From the NCBI GenBank assembly GCA_036960305.1, contig JBALWA010000004.1, positions 1-64,000 of the forward strand: DNA of 64,000 bases. Direction: 5' to 3'. The notes below the pieces were generated by a model, which saw only the letters and a program-made list of their open reading frames with translations, made no database searches and was not told where the DNA came from. The translations under genes were made by a program, and so were the position numbers. Below, piece after piece: positions 35,069-43,936 of this stretch (position 1 is its first letter; each line of letters begins with the position of its first letter). Origin of the DNA: JBALVT01 sp036960305 (GTDB taxonomy: Bacteria; Pseudomonadota; Gammaproteobacteria; Pseudomonadales; Halieaceae).

Positions 35069-36418
35069 GTGCAAGAAATTACCTGTTTTAAAGCCTACGA
35101 CGTACGAGGACGAGTTCCCGATCAGCTGAACGAGGACGTTGCTCGTCGCATTGGTCAGGCGTTTGCAGAGGTCATCAAGCCCAAAAAAGTTGTGGTGGGC
35201 CACGATATCCGGCTCAGCAGTGAGGCGATCAAGGCGGCACTGGTGAGCGGCCTGTTGGATCAGGGGGTGGATGTTTACGACATTGGCCTGTGTGGCACGG
35301 AAGAGATTTACTTTGCGACGTCTCACGCCGGCATGGATGGCGGTATCGTAGTGACTGCCAGCCACAACCCGAAAGATTATAACGGCATGAAGTTTGTGCG
35401 GGAGGGCTCCAGGCCCATTTCCGGTGACAGCGGCCTGTTTGATATCAAGGCTTTAGCCGAGCGCGATGACTTTGTCGCCGCCGCAAATCCCGGCACGATA
35501 CACCCGCTGGATACCGCACAGGCCTACGTGGATCACTTGCTGACCTACGTTGATGTGGCCGCTTTGAAACCCCTGAAAATCGTGGTGGATGCGGGTAACG
35601 GCGGTGCCGGACGCGTGGTCGATTTACTGGAGCCGCGGCTGCCTTTTGAATTTATAAAGTTGCATCACCAGCCCGATGGCAATTTCCCCAATGGCGTGCC
35701 CAACCCCCTGTTACCGGATAACCGCACAGCGGCAATTGCCGCGGTGAGAGAACACGGTGCCGATCTTGGCCTGGGTTGGGATGGCGATTTCGATCGCTGC
35801 TTCTTTTTCGATGAACAGGGCGAGTTTATCGAAGGCTATTATATCGTCGGTTTATTGGCCCAGGCTTTCTTGCAAAGCCACCCCGGCTCGCGGGTGGTGC
35901 ACGACCCGCGATTGATCTGGAATACCCAGGATATCGTCGAGTCCGCTGGTGGTGAGGCTGTGGAGAGTAAGACCGGGCACGCCTTTATCAAGGAGCGTAT
36001 GCGCCTGGAAGACGCCGTTTATGGCGGTGAAATGAGCGCACATCACTATTTTCGAGATTTCGCCTACTGCGATAGCGGTATGATTCCCTGGCTGTTGGTG
36101 GCCGGATTGATGGCCCAGCGCGATTTGCCCCTGTCTGCTCTGGTGGCCGAGCGCATGGCGGCCTTCCCCTGCAGCGGTGAGATTAATCGCACGATTGAAG
36201 ACCCGCAGGCGGTGCTGGCTTTGGCTGAAGCGACCTACCGCGATCAGGCCCTGACGATAGAGCACGTGGACGGCTTGAGTATGAGTTTTGAGGACTGGCG
36301 CTTCAACTTGCGTATGTCCAATACGGAGCCGGTGGTGCGCCTCAATGTGGAGAGCCGGGCGGCCCCGGATTTGATGGCCGCGAGGACCAAGGAACTGCTG
36401 GCGCTGATCGACGGTTAG
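35069..36418 (+). CDS. algC: Phosphomannomutase/phosphoglucomutase
   Basis: 449 residues of the alpha-D-phosphohexomutase family. The phosphoserine is Ser98 in VVTASHNPKDYNGMK, the metal loop is GWDGDFDRCF (about 233-242) and the sugar loop GGEMSAHHYF (about 315-324). The enzyme gives mannose-1-P and glucose-1-P, the substrates of manC and galU beside it. The start is a GTG at 35069. Its stop overlaps the convergent pgi stop by four bases. The name manB would also fit. Confidence 0.93.
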   Translation: MQEITCFKAYDVRGRVPDQLNEDVARRIGQAFAEVIKPKKVVVGHDIRLSSEAIKAALVSGLLDQGVDVYDIGLCGTEEIYFATSHAGMDGGIVVTASHNPKDYNGMKFVREGSRPISGDSGLFDIKALAERDDFVAAANPGTIHPLDTAQAYVDHLLTYVDVAALKPLKIVVDAGNGGAGRVVDLLEPRLPFEFIKLHHQPDGNFPNGVPNPLLPDNRTAAIAAVREHGADLGLGWDGDFDRCFFFDEQGEFIEGYYIVGLLAQAFLQSHPGSRVVHDPRLIWNTQDIVESAGGEAVESKTGHAFIKERMRLEDAVYGGEMSAHHYFRDFAYCDSGMIPWLLVAGLMAQRDLPLSALVAERMAAFPCSGEINRTIEDPQAVLALAEATYRDQALTIEHVDGLSMSFEDWRFNLRMSNTEPVVRLNVESRAAPDLMAARTKELLALIDG

Positions 36419-38049
36419 TCCTGTAAGTCTCGCCAGGCGTCCATCAGCCGGCTGGTTGATGGGTCCATCGCAGTTCCCGTGTCGTCTCCCGACAGCTGTG
36501 CGAGGATTTCGACACCGATTTCCTTGCCCAGCTCGACCCCCCACTGGTCAAAGGGGTTAATACCCCACAGTTGGCCGCTACAGAACGTACGGTGCTCGTA
36601 CAGGGCCAGCAAAGCGCCCAGTGTTGCCGGCGTCAGTGCGTCCATGGTGATGACACTGTTGGGCCGGTTGCCGGGCATCGCCAGATGCGGGGCCAGCGCT
36701 TCGGCCTTCTTCGCTGGCATGCCGCGCTCGATCAAGGTATCCCGCGCCTCCGTCAGAGACCTGCCCACCATCATTGTGCGGCTTTGCGCCAAACAATTGG
36801 CCACCAATAGGCGGTGTTGCTGCACCATGCCAGTATGTGTTGTCAGGGGCAGTACAAAATCAGTGGGGCAAAGGCGCGTGCCCTGGTGCAGTAATTGATG
36901 GAAAGAATGTTGGCCCATGGTGCCCGCCGCTCCCCAGAGAATGGGGCCGGTACCGTAGGGCAGCGGTGCCCCATCGGTGCTGACCTGCTTGCCGTTGCTC
37001 TCCATGGTCAGTTGCTGCAGAAAATCTGGCAGTCGCTGCAAGTGTTGGCTATAGGGCAACACAACCTGGTTGTCGGCGTCGAAAAAATTGCAGTACCAGA
37101 CTTCCAGCAGGCTGAGTAGCAGTGGCAGGTTGTCGCCGGCGGGGGCCGTCGCGAAGTGCTGGTCCATGGCTTCAGCCCCGCCCAGGAACTGGCTGAAATT
37201 ATCCCAGCCGATGGCGATGGCGGTACTGAGACCGATGGCAGACCAAACCGAATACCGGCCGCCGACCCAATCCCACAGCGGCAGGCAGTTCGCGGCGGGT
37301 ATGCCGAAATCTGCCGCGGCCTTGAGGTTGGTGGTCATCGCCAGGAAATGCTTCTCCAGCTGATCCTCCGTGGCACCGGCGTTCACCAGCCACTGCCTGG
37401 CCGCCAGGGCGTTGGTCAGGGTTTCCTCGGTGCGGAATGACTTGGAGCAGACAATGAACAAGGTCGAGCCCGGATTCAGGTTGAGCAGGGTGCCCTGTAA
37501 ATCGGCCGGGTCAATGTTGGCCACGTAATGACAGGCCACGCTGCCGTGATAGGGTGTCAGGGCCTCGCTGGCGAGTCGTGGTCCCAGGTCCGAACCGCCG
37601 ATACCGATGTTCACCACATCGGTGATGACATCGCCTTGATAACCGATCTGCAAGCCCTGGTTCAACTGTTCTACCCAGTGTTGCATTTGCTCGCGTGTCT
37701 TGCGCACCGCGCTGAACTTTTCATCGAGGCCGGCGCCTGTGGAGGCGCGCAGCAAGGTGTGCAGGGCGGGACGGTCTTCGGTGTTGTTGACGTGTTCACC
37801 GGCGAGCAGGGCGCTGGCTCGTTGTCGCCACTGCGCCTCTTCGGCCAGTTGCAACAGGCCCGCCAGGGCCTCGCGATCGAGTAACTGCTTTGAGTAATCC
37901 AGTGTCAGGCCGGCGGCCTGGGCAACGAAATCATTAACCCGCTGTGGGTCGGCGGTGAACAGGCCGGCAATACTGCTGTTGTTGAGCTTGTCGGCTTGTT
38001 GCGCCAGCGGGTCAAAGGAGGGCAGTTCTGTCAGTAGTGCGGTCATCAT
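36415..38049 (-). CDS. pgi: Glucose-6-phosphate isomerase
   Basis: 544 residues, the usual length. Conserved parts include VNIGIGGSDLGP (about 148-159), VCSKSFRTEETLTNA (about 205-219) and GMVQQH. It supplies fructose-6-phosphate, the precursor for the convergent manC-galU-algC products. Start at the first ATG (38047-38049), where two ATG codons are adjacent. Confidence 0.97.
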   Translation of the reverse strand: MMTALLTELPSFDPLAQQADKLNNSSIAGLFTADPQRVNDFVAQAAGLTLDYSKQLLDREALAGLLQLAEEAQWRQRASALLAGEHVNNTEDRPALHTLLRASTGAGLDEKFSAVRKTREQMQHWVEQLNQGLQIGYQGDVITDVVNIGIGGSDLGPRLASEALTPYHGSVACHYVANIDPADLQGTLLNLNPGSTLFIVCSKSFRTEETLTNALAARQWLVNAGATEDQLEKHFLAMTTNLKAAADFGIPAANCLPLWDWVGGRYSVWSAIGLSTAIAIGWDNFSQFLGGAEAMDQHFATAPAGDNLPLLLSLLEVWYCNFFDADNQVVLPYSQHLQRLPDFLQQLTMESNGKQVSTDGAPLPYGTGPILWGAAGTMGQHSFHQLLHQGTRLCPTDFVLPLTTHTGMVQQHRLLVANCLAQSRTMMVGRSLTEARDTLIERGMPAKKAEALAPHLAMPGNRPNSVITMDALTPATLGALLALYEHRTFCSGQLWGINPFDQWGVELGKEIGVEILAQLSGDDTGTAMDPSTSRLMDAWRDLQD

Positions 38050-38133
38050 CTAGGCCAGGGCGGTGGAGTCAGCGCGCACTATACCATCATACTTTGCGGT
38101 GGTGAGTCCCTGTGCCTGGGGGACGTTTGGCCT

Positions 38134-39096
38134 TCAGTGGTTGCGATTAATCGACAGGGCGGTGATGTCGGCCATGGCGGAGCGGAAGGTGCTGTCCGGG
38201 AGATGTGCCAGTTGCTGCAGCGCCAGGTCGTGGTAGTGCAGGGCGCGGTCGCGCGTGTAATCCAGTGCGCCACAGCGGCCGACAGCAGCGACAATGGCAT
38301 CGATGTTGTCTGCATTTTTATGGATAATAGCCTGCTCGACCAGAGCCTTCTCTTCGGCAGTGCCATGCTCAAGTGTATAGATTAGTGGCAGTGTGGATTT
38401 GCCCTCGGCCAGGTCGTCGCCCACGTTCTTGCCCATGGCATCGGCGTTGCCCTCGTAATCCAGCACGTCATCCTGCATCTGGAAGGCGATGCCCAGGTTC
38501 AGCCCGAAATTGTGCTGTTGTTGTCGGCTGTCCTCGCTGGCTCCAGCCAGTGCTGAGGCACCGTAGCAGGCAGCGGCAAACAGGATAGCGGTCTTGCGGG
38601 TAATGACATCCAGGTACTGCGCTTCACTGGTGCCGGCATTGCCAGCGCGGGTCAATTGCAATACTTCGCCCTCGGCGATGGTATTGGTGGTGTCGGCCAT
38701 ATGGCGGAGAATATCCATATTTTCCAGCTGCACCAGCAACTGGAATGCGCGGGTATAGAGAAAGTCACCTACCAGTACCGAGGGCGCGTTGCCAAATTCT
38801 GCATTGGCGGTAGGGCGGCCCCGACGCAGGCTGGAAATGTCCACGACATCGTCGTGCAGCAGGGTGGCCGTGTGAATAAACTCGATCACGGCGGCAAATT
38901 TGATTGCCTGCTCATCTCGGCAGCCCTGGGCGGCCGCGCTCAGGAGCACCAGTAGCGGCCGAAGGCGTTTGCCTCCTGCATCCACAATATAGTGGCCAAT
39001 GTTCTCGACCATGGGAACATCAGAATGAAGTTGCTCTATAATGAGCTGATTGACTGCCTCGCATTCACTAGCGACAGCTGCGCGTATTTGTTGCAT
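38134..39096 (-). CDS. ispB: Octaprenyl diphosphate synthase
   Basis: 320 residues of a trans-prenyltransferase with the two Asp-rich motifs LLHDDVVD (about 80-87) and MQDDVLD (about 209-215). It makes the ubiquinone side chain (chain length inferred from neighbours). It is divergent from rplU-rpmA, as in many gammaproteobacteria. Confidence 0.95.
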   Translation of the reverse strand: MQQIRAAVASECEAVNQLIIEQLHSDVPMVENIGHYIVDAGGKRLRPLLVLLSAAAQGCRDEQAIKFAAVIEFIHTATLLHDDVVDISSLRRGRPTANAEFGNAPSVLVGDFLYTRAFQLLVQLENMDILRHMADTTNTIAEGEVLQLTRAGNAGTSEAQYLDVITRKTAILFAAACYGASALAGASEDSRQQQHNFGLNLGIAFQMQDDVLDYEGNADAMGKNVGDDLAEGKSTLPLIYTLEHGTAEEKALVEQAIIHKNADNIDAIVAAVGRCGALDYTRDRALHYHDLALQQLAHLPDSTFRSAMADITALSINRNH

Positions 39097-39207
39097 GTAA
39101 AAGATTGCTTCCAGAGTGCCCGCGCATGCTATGGCGTGGTCGTGTAGCTGTCAAGCCGGAGCCTCCTGGAGCACGACCTAAGCCATTGTTTTTTTAGGAA
39201 ATAAGGC

Positions 39208-39236
39208 TTGCTCACAACCCACATCTTGAGTAAAAT
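39208..39236 (+). promoter_or_regulatory. rplU-rpmA promoter
   Basis: TTGCTC (39208-39213), 17-base spacer, TAAAAT (39231-39236), giving a leader of about 125 bases before rplU. It is in the 273-base gap between ispB and rplU. Confidence 0.65.
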
Positions 39237-39369
39237 CGCCGCCCTCTGTCTTGTGCTGTGCCTGAACTGGCTGGTGGACGGGGATTTATTAGAGTTTGTG
39301 CCGCGCTCTGCCCCCTTGTTTTTAAAGGGTTTTTTCAACAGCGAGCAGGCTAATTAAACGGAGTAGGAT

Positions 39370-39681
39370 ATGTACGCAGTTATTGAAAGCGGTGGCAAGC
39401 AGCACCGTGTTGTTGAGGGCGAGACCCTCAAGTTGGAAAAAATTGAAATAGCCACAGGCGAAACTGTCGAGTTTGACAAGGTCCTGATGATTGGTGGTGG
39501 CGAAGACGTCAAAATTGGCACGCCCCTTGTAGCCGGTGGAAAAGTGACTGCTGAAGTCATTTCTCAGGGTCGTCACAAGAAGATTACCATCATTAAATTT
39601 AATCGCCGTAAGCACTATCGCAAGCAGACTGGTCACCGCCAGTGGTTTACTGAAGTGAAAATTACCGGTATCTCGGCGTAA
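39370..39681 (+). CDS. rplU: 50S ribosomal protein L21
   Basis: 103 residues (MYAVIESGGKQHRVVEGE), identical in length to E. coli L21. ACGGAGTAGGAT precedes the ATG. Operon with rpmA. Confidence 0.98.
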   Translation: MYAVIESGGKQHRVVEGETLKLEKIEIATGETVEFDKVLMIGGGEDVKIGTPLVAGGKVTAEVISQGRHKKITIIKFNRRKHYRKQTGHRQWFTEVKITGISA

Positions 39682-39696
39682 AGGAGGAGTTGGAAA

Positions 39697-39954
39697 ATGG
39701 CTCATAAGAAGGCAGGTGGTAGTACTCGTAACGGTCGCGATTCCAATGCGAAGCGACTGGGTGTAAAGCGTTTTGGTGGCGAAGTCGTCAAAGCCGGAAA
39801 TATTATTGTTCGTCAGCGCGGCACGCGCTTTCACGCCGGTGACAACGTAGGCTGTGGTGTTGACCACACCTTGTTTGCCACTGCGGAAGGCAGAGTTGAG
39901 TTTGTCGTTCGCGGACCGAAAAACCGCAAGTTTGTGCAGGTAGTGAGCGCCTGA
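39697..39954 (+). CDS. rpmA: 50S ribosomal protein L27
   Basis: 85 residues starting MAHKKAGGSTRNGRDSNAKR, with the normal N-terminal tail that reaches the peptidyl transferase centre (no Firmicutes-type cleavable leader). AAGGAGGAG precedes the ATG. Confidence 0.98.
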   Translation: MAHKKAGGSTRNGRDSNAKRLGVKRFGGEVVKAGNIIVRQRGTRFHAGDNVGCGVDHTLFATAEGRVEFVVRGPKNRKFVQVVSA

Positions 39955-39982
39955 TCTGCACTCTCTGATTGCAAGCGAAAAG

Positions 39983-40009
39983 GCCTCGTCATTGACGGGG
40001 CTTTTTTTT
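39983..40009 (+). terminator. Terminator after rpmA
   Basis: GCCTCGTC (39983-39990) pairs with GACGGGGC (39994-40001) with one wobble, then T8. It separates rplU-rpmA from obgE. Confidence 0.9.
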
Positions 40010-40077
40010 GCCTGTGTTTGCAGTGATACAAATGAAGTGTGCTGTAGTCGGACCGTTGTCGCACTGTAGCCGAGCCG

Positions 40078-40115
40078 CGTGCAGCCTGTTGGCCTGACAG
40101 GCCAACAGGCTACAC
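40078..40115. repeat. Hairpin with 13-base perfect arms upstream of obgE
   Basis: AGCCTGTTGGCCT (40083-40095) pairs with AGGCCAACAGGCT (40099-40111) around GAC; three more outer pairs follow after one mismatch. There is no T run. It stands in the 478-base rpmA-obgE gap, 50 bases before a family B element; no gene was seen in that gap. Confidence 0.75.
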
Positions 40116-40160
40116 ACGCCTCTATGTCGGAGTGGGTCGGAAGTACTCCAATGTCAGCGG

Positions 40161-40269
40161 CAGCTGTACGAGTTCGCTTCTCAGGACTGTGGCCAGCATG
40201 GATGCTGGCGACAAGCCCCCATGGATGGGTTCACGGCGGGTCCGGAGAAGCGAACTCGTACAGATGCTG
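40161..40269. repeat. Family B element, copy 1
   Basis: Perfect 19-base arms CTGTACGAGTTCGCTTCTC (40164-40182) and 40245-40263. The head (40183-40244) read on the - strand is GGACCCGCCGTGAA, a hairpin CCCATCCATGGG, GGCTTGTCG, a hairpin CCAGCATCCATGCTGG, then CACAGTCC. The same plan with different stems is seen at 60092-60199 and 60305-60400. Folded, it is a long stem carrying two small hairpins. It lies 170 bases before obgE. Confidence 0.85.
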
Positions 40270-40432
40270 CGAAAATTTGGCACCGTACCAAAGGACACCC
40301 AGGCCAGAGAGCGCCAAAAATGAGCACCAAACCAAAGATCTGCAATACCAGAACAATGGGCTAAAACCCCCACATCAGGTTAGAATCGAACACAGCACAC
40401 AGATGGGCACAGCTCGTCGGGAAAGAGACATT

Positions 40433-41641
40433 ATGAAGTTCGTAGATGAAGCAAGTATCAATGTATACGCGGGCAGGGGTGGCAATGGCGCCCTGAGTTT
40501 TCGGCGTGAAAAATACATACCCCGGGGCGGCCCCGATGGGGGCGACGGCGGCGACGGCGGGAGTGTGATCCTGCAGGCGGATTTGTCGCTTAACACCATG
40601 GTCGACTATCGCTTCCAGCGGAACTACCGGGCCGAGAGTGGGCTGTCGGGGAAGGGGCAGAACTGCACCGGCAAGGGCGGTGAGGACCTGATACTACGCG
40701 TGCCGATCGGCACAACAATTCTCGATGAGGACAGCGGCGAAGTGCTGGGCGATTTATCGACGGATGGCGAGCAGCTGGTCGTAGCACGCGGCGGCTTTCA
40801 CGGCCTGGGAAATACCCGTTTTAAGTCCAGTACCAACCGGGCGCCCCGGCAGACCTCGCCGGGCTCGGAGGGTGAGCAGCGAGCGCTCAAGCTGGAGCTC
40901 AAGGTGCTGGCGGATGTGGGTCTGCTGGGTTTGCCCAATGCGGGAAAATCGACCTTGATTCGGGCGGTGTCATCGGCCACGCCCAAGGTGGCCGACTACC
41001 CCTTTACCACCTTGGTACCCAACCTGGGGGTGGTGAAAATCGAGTCCCATCGCAGCTTCGTGATCGCCGATATCCCCGGGCTAATCGAGGGCGCATCGGA
41101 AGGGGCCGGGCTGGGTATTCGTTTCCTCAAGCACCTGACCCGCAATCGAATCTTGCTGCATATCGTGGATATGGCGCCCTATGACGGCACTGACCCCGCG
41201 GCTTCGGCAGTGGCCATCATCAATGAGATCGAACAGTTCAGTCCCACTCTGTCACAGAGGCAGCGCTGGCTGGTACTGAACAAGAGTGACCTGCTGGACG
41301 CCGAGGAATTTAAGCAGCGCCGTGATGAAGTTGTGGCAGCGCTGGACTGGCAGGGGCCTGTTTATGATATTTCGGCTATTCGCGGTACGGGTACCGACAG
41401 CTTGTGTGGCGATATGATGCGCTACCTGGAAGAGCGCAGGGAGCTGGAGGCGGCTGATCCGGAGCTGGAGGAGCAGGAACGCGAAACCCAGAGCCGAATG
41501 CAGGAGGAGGCGCGACAGCGCATCGATGACTTGCGTAGCATGCGTCGGCAGGAAGCCCGGGAGGCGAGGCTGGAGAGTGATGACGACGATGATGATTTTG
41601 ATGACGACGACTTCGATGTCGAAGTCGAATATGCCCCATAG
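40433..41641 (+). CDS. obgE: GTPase Obg
   Basis: 402 residues: the glycine-rich Obg fold (1-158; GGNGALSFRREKYIPRGGPD), a G domain with GLPNAGKSTLI (about 166-176) and NKSDLLD (about 283-289), and a C-terminal tail very rich in Asp (from about 380). Obg binds the 50S subunit and links growth to stress. The frame is open upstream to 40079 through the repeats, but AAAGAGACATT before the ATG at 40433 and the conserved MKFVDEA start settle it. A TAGAAT at 40381-40386 is a likely -10. Confidence 0.97.
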   Translation: MKFVDEASINVYAGRGGNGALSFRREKYIPRGGPDGGDGGDGGSVILQADLSLNTMVDYRFQRNYRAESGLSGKGQNCTGKGGEDLILRVPIGTTILDEDSGEVLGDLSTDGEQLVVARGGFHGLGNTRFKSSTNRAPRQTSPGSEGEQRALKLELKVLADVGLLGLPNAGKSTLIRAVSSATPKVADYPFTTLVPNLGVVKIESHRSFVIADIPGLIEGASEGAGLGIRFLKHLTRNRILLHIVDMAPYDGTDPAASAVAIINEIEQFSPTLSQRQRWLVLNKSDLLDAEEFKQRRDEVVAALDWQGPVYDISAIRGTGTDSLCGDMMRYLEERRELEAADPELEEQERETQSRMQEEARQRIDDLRSMRRQEAREARLESDDDDDDFDDDDFDVEVEYAP

Positions 41642-41649
41642 GTCCCGGT

Positions 41650-42771
41650 ATGGCTGAGCGCGAAGAAATCGCCCAGGCGCATCGCTGGGTTGTAAAGGTC
41701 GGTAGTGCCTTGCTCACGGATGATGGGCGTGGCCTGGATGGCGAGATGATTACTGGTCTGGTGGCGCAGTTAGTAGCGTTGCGCCAGCGAGGCTGTGAGG
41801 TCGTTCTGGTGTCCAGTGGTGCGGTGGCTGCGGGCATAGTGGAACTGGGGTGGAAGCGCCGGCCCACGGCTCTGCACGACTTACAGGCGGCGGCAGCGGT
41901 CGGTCAGATGGGGCTGGTGCAGAGCTACCAGTCGGCTTTCCGGGAGCATAATCTGCAGACAGCCCAGGTCCTGTTGGGACACGATGATGTGATTGCACGG
42001 GACCGTTATCTCAATGCCAGGGGTACGCTCAAGACCTTGCTGGAGTTGGGCGTGATCCCCATTGTTAACGAGAACGATACGGTGGTAACCGACGAGATCC
42101 GCTTCGGGGACAACGATACCCTGGCTGCCCTGGTGGCCAATCTGGTTGATGCTGATGCACTGCTTTTACTGACGGACCAGGACGGTTTGTATCAGCAGGA
42201 CCCTCGCCAGAACCCGGATGCCGAATTGGTACAGCGGGCCGATGCCGGCGCACCGGAGCTGGATGCCATGGCCGGCGAAGGCGGGGCCCTGGGTCGCGGT
42301 GGAATGGTGACAAAAATTCGCGCTGCCCGCCTGGCGGCGCGATCGGGCACCGAGACAATTATCGCCGGTGGTCGGGTGGGCGACGCGGTTCTGCAGGTGG
42401 CTGCAGGTGCCAATATCGGCACCTGGTTGTGTACCGGCAAGCGGCCGCAGACTGCGCGCAAGCAGTGGTTGGCCGGCATGGTACAGATTCAGGGCAGTGT
42501 CGAGCTGGATGACGGCGCTGTGCGGGTGCTGCGTGAGTTGGGTCGCAGTTTGCTACCCGTGGGGGTCAGTGGTTTGCAGGGTGAATTTCGCCGCGGTGAT
42601 ATGGTGTCCTGTAGGGACAGTAATGGCCTGGAGATTGCTCGTGGGCTGGTGAACTACAATGCGGACGAAACCCGGCTCATCATGGGCGCGCCCAGTCGCG
42701 AGATTGAGTCCCTGTTAGGTTATCAGGGCGACGATGAGCTGATTCATCGGGATAATCTGGTCCTGCTGTAG
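41650..42771 (+). CDS. proB: Glutamate 5-kinase
   Basis: 373 residues: an amino acid kinase domain (1-260; VVKVGSALLTDDG near 14-26, NENDTVVTDEIRFGDND near 140-156) and a C-terminal PUA domain (about 280-360). First step of proline synthesis; the next enzyme, proA, is at 61.2 kb and not in the same operon. It starts 8 bases after obgE and is likely cotranscribed, as in Pseudomonas. Confidence 0.96.
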   Translation: MAEREEIAQAHRWVVKVGSALLTDDGRGLDGEMITGLVAQLVALRQRGCEVVLVSSGAVAAGIVELGWKRRPTALHDLQAAAAVGQMGLVQSYQSAFREHNLQTAQVLLGHDDVIARDRYLNARGTLKTLLELGVIPIVNENDTVVTDEIRFGDNDTLAALVANLVDADALLLLTDQDGLYQQDPRQNPDAELVQRADAGAPELDAMAGEGGALGRGGMVTKIRAARLAARSGTETIIAGGRVGDAVLQVAAGANIGTWLCTGKRPQTARKQWLAGMVQIQGSVELDDGAVRVLRELGRSLLPVGVSGLQGEFRRGDMVSCRDSNGLEIARGLVNYNADETRLIMGAPSREIESLLGYQGDDELIHRDNLVLL

Positions 42772-42833
42772 GGAAGGCACGTTTGCGATCTGACAGCTTG
42801 GAGTACTATATTTCGGGTGGAGCAGACCATAGC

Positions 42834-42884
42834 GCGTCGCTCACGCCATCCATGGCTACCGCGACGTACCGTCCATCCCTGGAC
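42834..42884. repeat. Family B element, degenerate copy 4
   Basis: Two hairpins GCCATCCATGGC (42845-42856) and GTCCATCCCTGGAC (42871-42884) stand 14 bases apart, with GTCGC (42836-42840) and GCGAC (42861-42865) around the first. This is the head plan of family B without long outer arms. It lies between proB and the rpsT terminator. Confidence 0.6.
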
Positions 42885-42885
42885 A

Positions 42886-42913
42886 TAAAAAAAGCCGGCG
42901 TATAGCCGGCTTT
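42886..42913 (-). terminator. Terminator of rpsT
   Basis: On the - strand AGCCGGC-TATAC-GCCGGCT is followed by six or more T. It ends the rpsT transcript and may also stop proB reading from the other side, although only three T follow on +. Confidence 0.9.
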
Positions 42914-42933
42914 CAGTAGATGCCCGGAGCTTA

Positions 42934-43200
42934 TTAGGCAGCCAGAGCTTTCACCTGGGCGTTCAGGCGGCTTTTATGACGCGCAGCCTTGTTCTTGTGC
43001 AGAATGCCCTTGTCGGCCATACGGTCGATAACAGGTACGGCTGTGTTGTAGGCCGCTTTCGCCTGTTCAATATCACCGGTGCTGACAGCAGCATTTACTT
43101 TCTTGATAACAGTACGTACCAGAGAGCGCAGGCTGGCGTTGTGCGTGCGACGCTTTTCGGACTGGCGGGCGCGCTTCTTAGCTTGTGGAGAATTTGCCAC
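42934..43200 (-). CDS. rpsT: 30S ribosomal protein S20
   Basis: 88 residues starting MANSPQAKKRARQSEKRR, the usual S20. The start is GTG (43198-43200) with GAGGTAG upstream; E. coli rpsT likewise uses a weak start (TTG) tied to autoregulation. Monocistronic with its own promoter and terminator. Confidence 0.98.
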   Translation of the reverse strand: MANSPQAKKRARQSEKRRTHNASLRSLVRTVIKKVNAAVSTGDIEQAKAAYNTAVPVIDRMADKGILHKNKAARHKSRLNAQVKALAA

Positions 43201-43240
43201 GTTGTACTACCTCGTTGGGAGTCAAAATTTCAGAGGCGCG

Positions 43241-43269
43241 ATTATTCACATTTCACCGGCACTTGTCAA
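43241..43269 (-). promoter_or_regulatory. rpsT promoter
   Basis: On the - strand TTGACA (43269-43264), 17 bases, AATAAT (43246-43241), giving a leader of about 35 bases to the GTG start. Confidence 0.75.
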
Positions 43270-43366
43270 CCGATTTTAAGGGCTTGAGGCCGCGGAATCT
43301 CTGGCCTCAAGCGGGAACGGCACACAAATTGGGTGCGGGGGCGGAATATTACCGGAAAGTAGCCGG

Positions 43367-43807
43367 TCAGGTGGCGAGGGTTGCGATGTCAAACAGCAGG
43401 TGGCGGCTGAGGTCGCCCAGCAGCTCGGGATACATACTGCGACAGCTGAAACGCCACTGATCGCCTGCTTTCTCAAACTGGTCTTCATAGTGGCCACTGA
43501 TGATCGCCTGCAGGGGAAAGTCCGGCAGGGCCTGCATGACCGTGAAATAGCAGTGGGAGCTCGCCTGGTCCCCCTGGATGTCGATGGACAGGTTAGTGGT
43601 CAGATGGCGAGTGCAGGGCGTGCCGTTGGGGTACAGGCGTGTAGAGGACTGGTACAGTGCCAGTACCGCGTCGTAGCCGATGTTGGGCTCGCCATGAGGC
43701 GAACAGATGCGGCCGTGGCGGAACAGTTCAGCGACCCCGGGGAAGTCACCGGTGTCTATGCGTCGGGCGTAGCTGAATATGAGGTCTTCTATCATTTTGC
43801 GGGACAT
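43367..43807 (-). CDS. SnoaL/NTF2-like protein
   Basis: 146 residues from the ATG at 43805-43807 (MSRKMIEDLIFSYARRIDTG). The pattern of an N-terminal helix with YARRIDTGDFPGVAELF, a conserved HLTTNLSIDIQGD strand and a C-terminal WRFSCR strand is that of SnoaL-like small domains, which include hydroxysteroid isomerase-like and dehydratase-like enzymes. Upstream in-frame ATG at 43852 would add 15 residues and lie in the control region. Substrate unknown. It is divergent from a TetR gene with a shared palindromic operator. Confidence 0.72.
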   Translation of the reverse strand: MSRKMIEDLIFSYARRIDTGDFPGVAELFRHGRICSPHGEPNIGYDAVLALYQSSTRLYPNGTPCTRHLTTNLSIDIQGDQASSHCYFTVMQALPDFPLQAIISGHYEDQFEKAGDQWRFSCRSMYPELLGDLSRHLLFDIATLAT

Positions 43808-43859
43808 GGCGATATCTATTCCTGGTGTGGTAATGCAGGCCGGGGCAGGCAAAGATAGT

Positions 43860-43890
43860 TTAGTATAGACGGCCAGCTGAGGTATACTAA
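43860..43890. promoter_or_regulatory. Divergent promoter and likely TetR operator
   Basis: TTAGTATA (43860-43867) and TATACTAA (43883-43890) are perfect inverted repeats 15 bases apart. Each half contains a -10-like hexamer (TATACT) facing the gene on its own side, so a dimer bound here would block both the SnoaL-like gene and the TetR gene. Confidence 0.65.
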
Positions 43891-43936
43891 CGGCTATTAG
43901 TCATTATTGCATGCCTGTAGAGGGTCCCCGTCCGTC

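Noticed and set aside
40079..40432. A longer N terminus for ObgE
   Set aside because: The extension translates hairpin and family B repeat DNA, and Obg proteins start at MKF(V/I)DEA.
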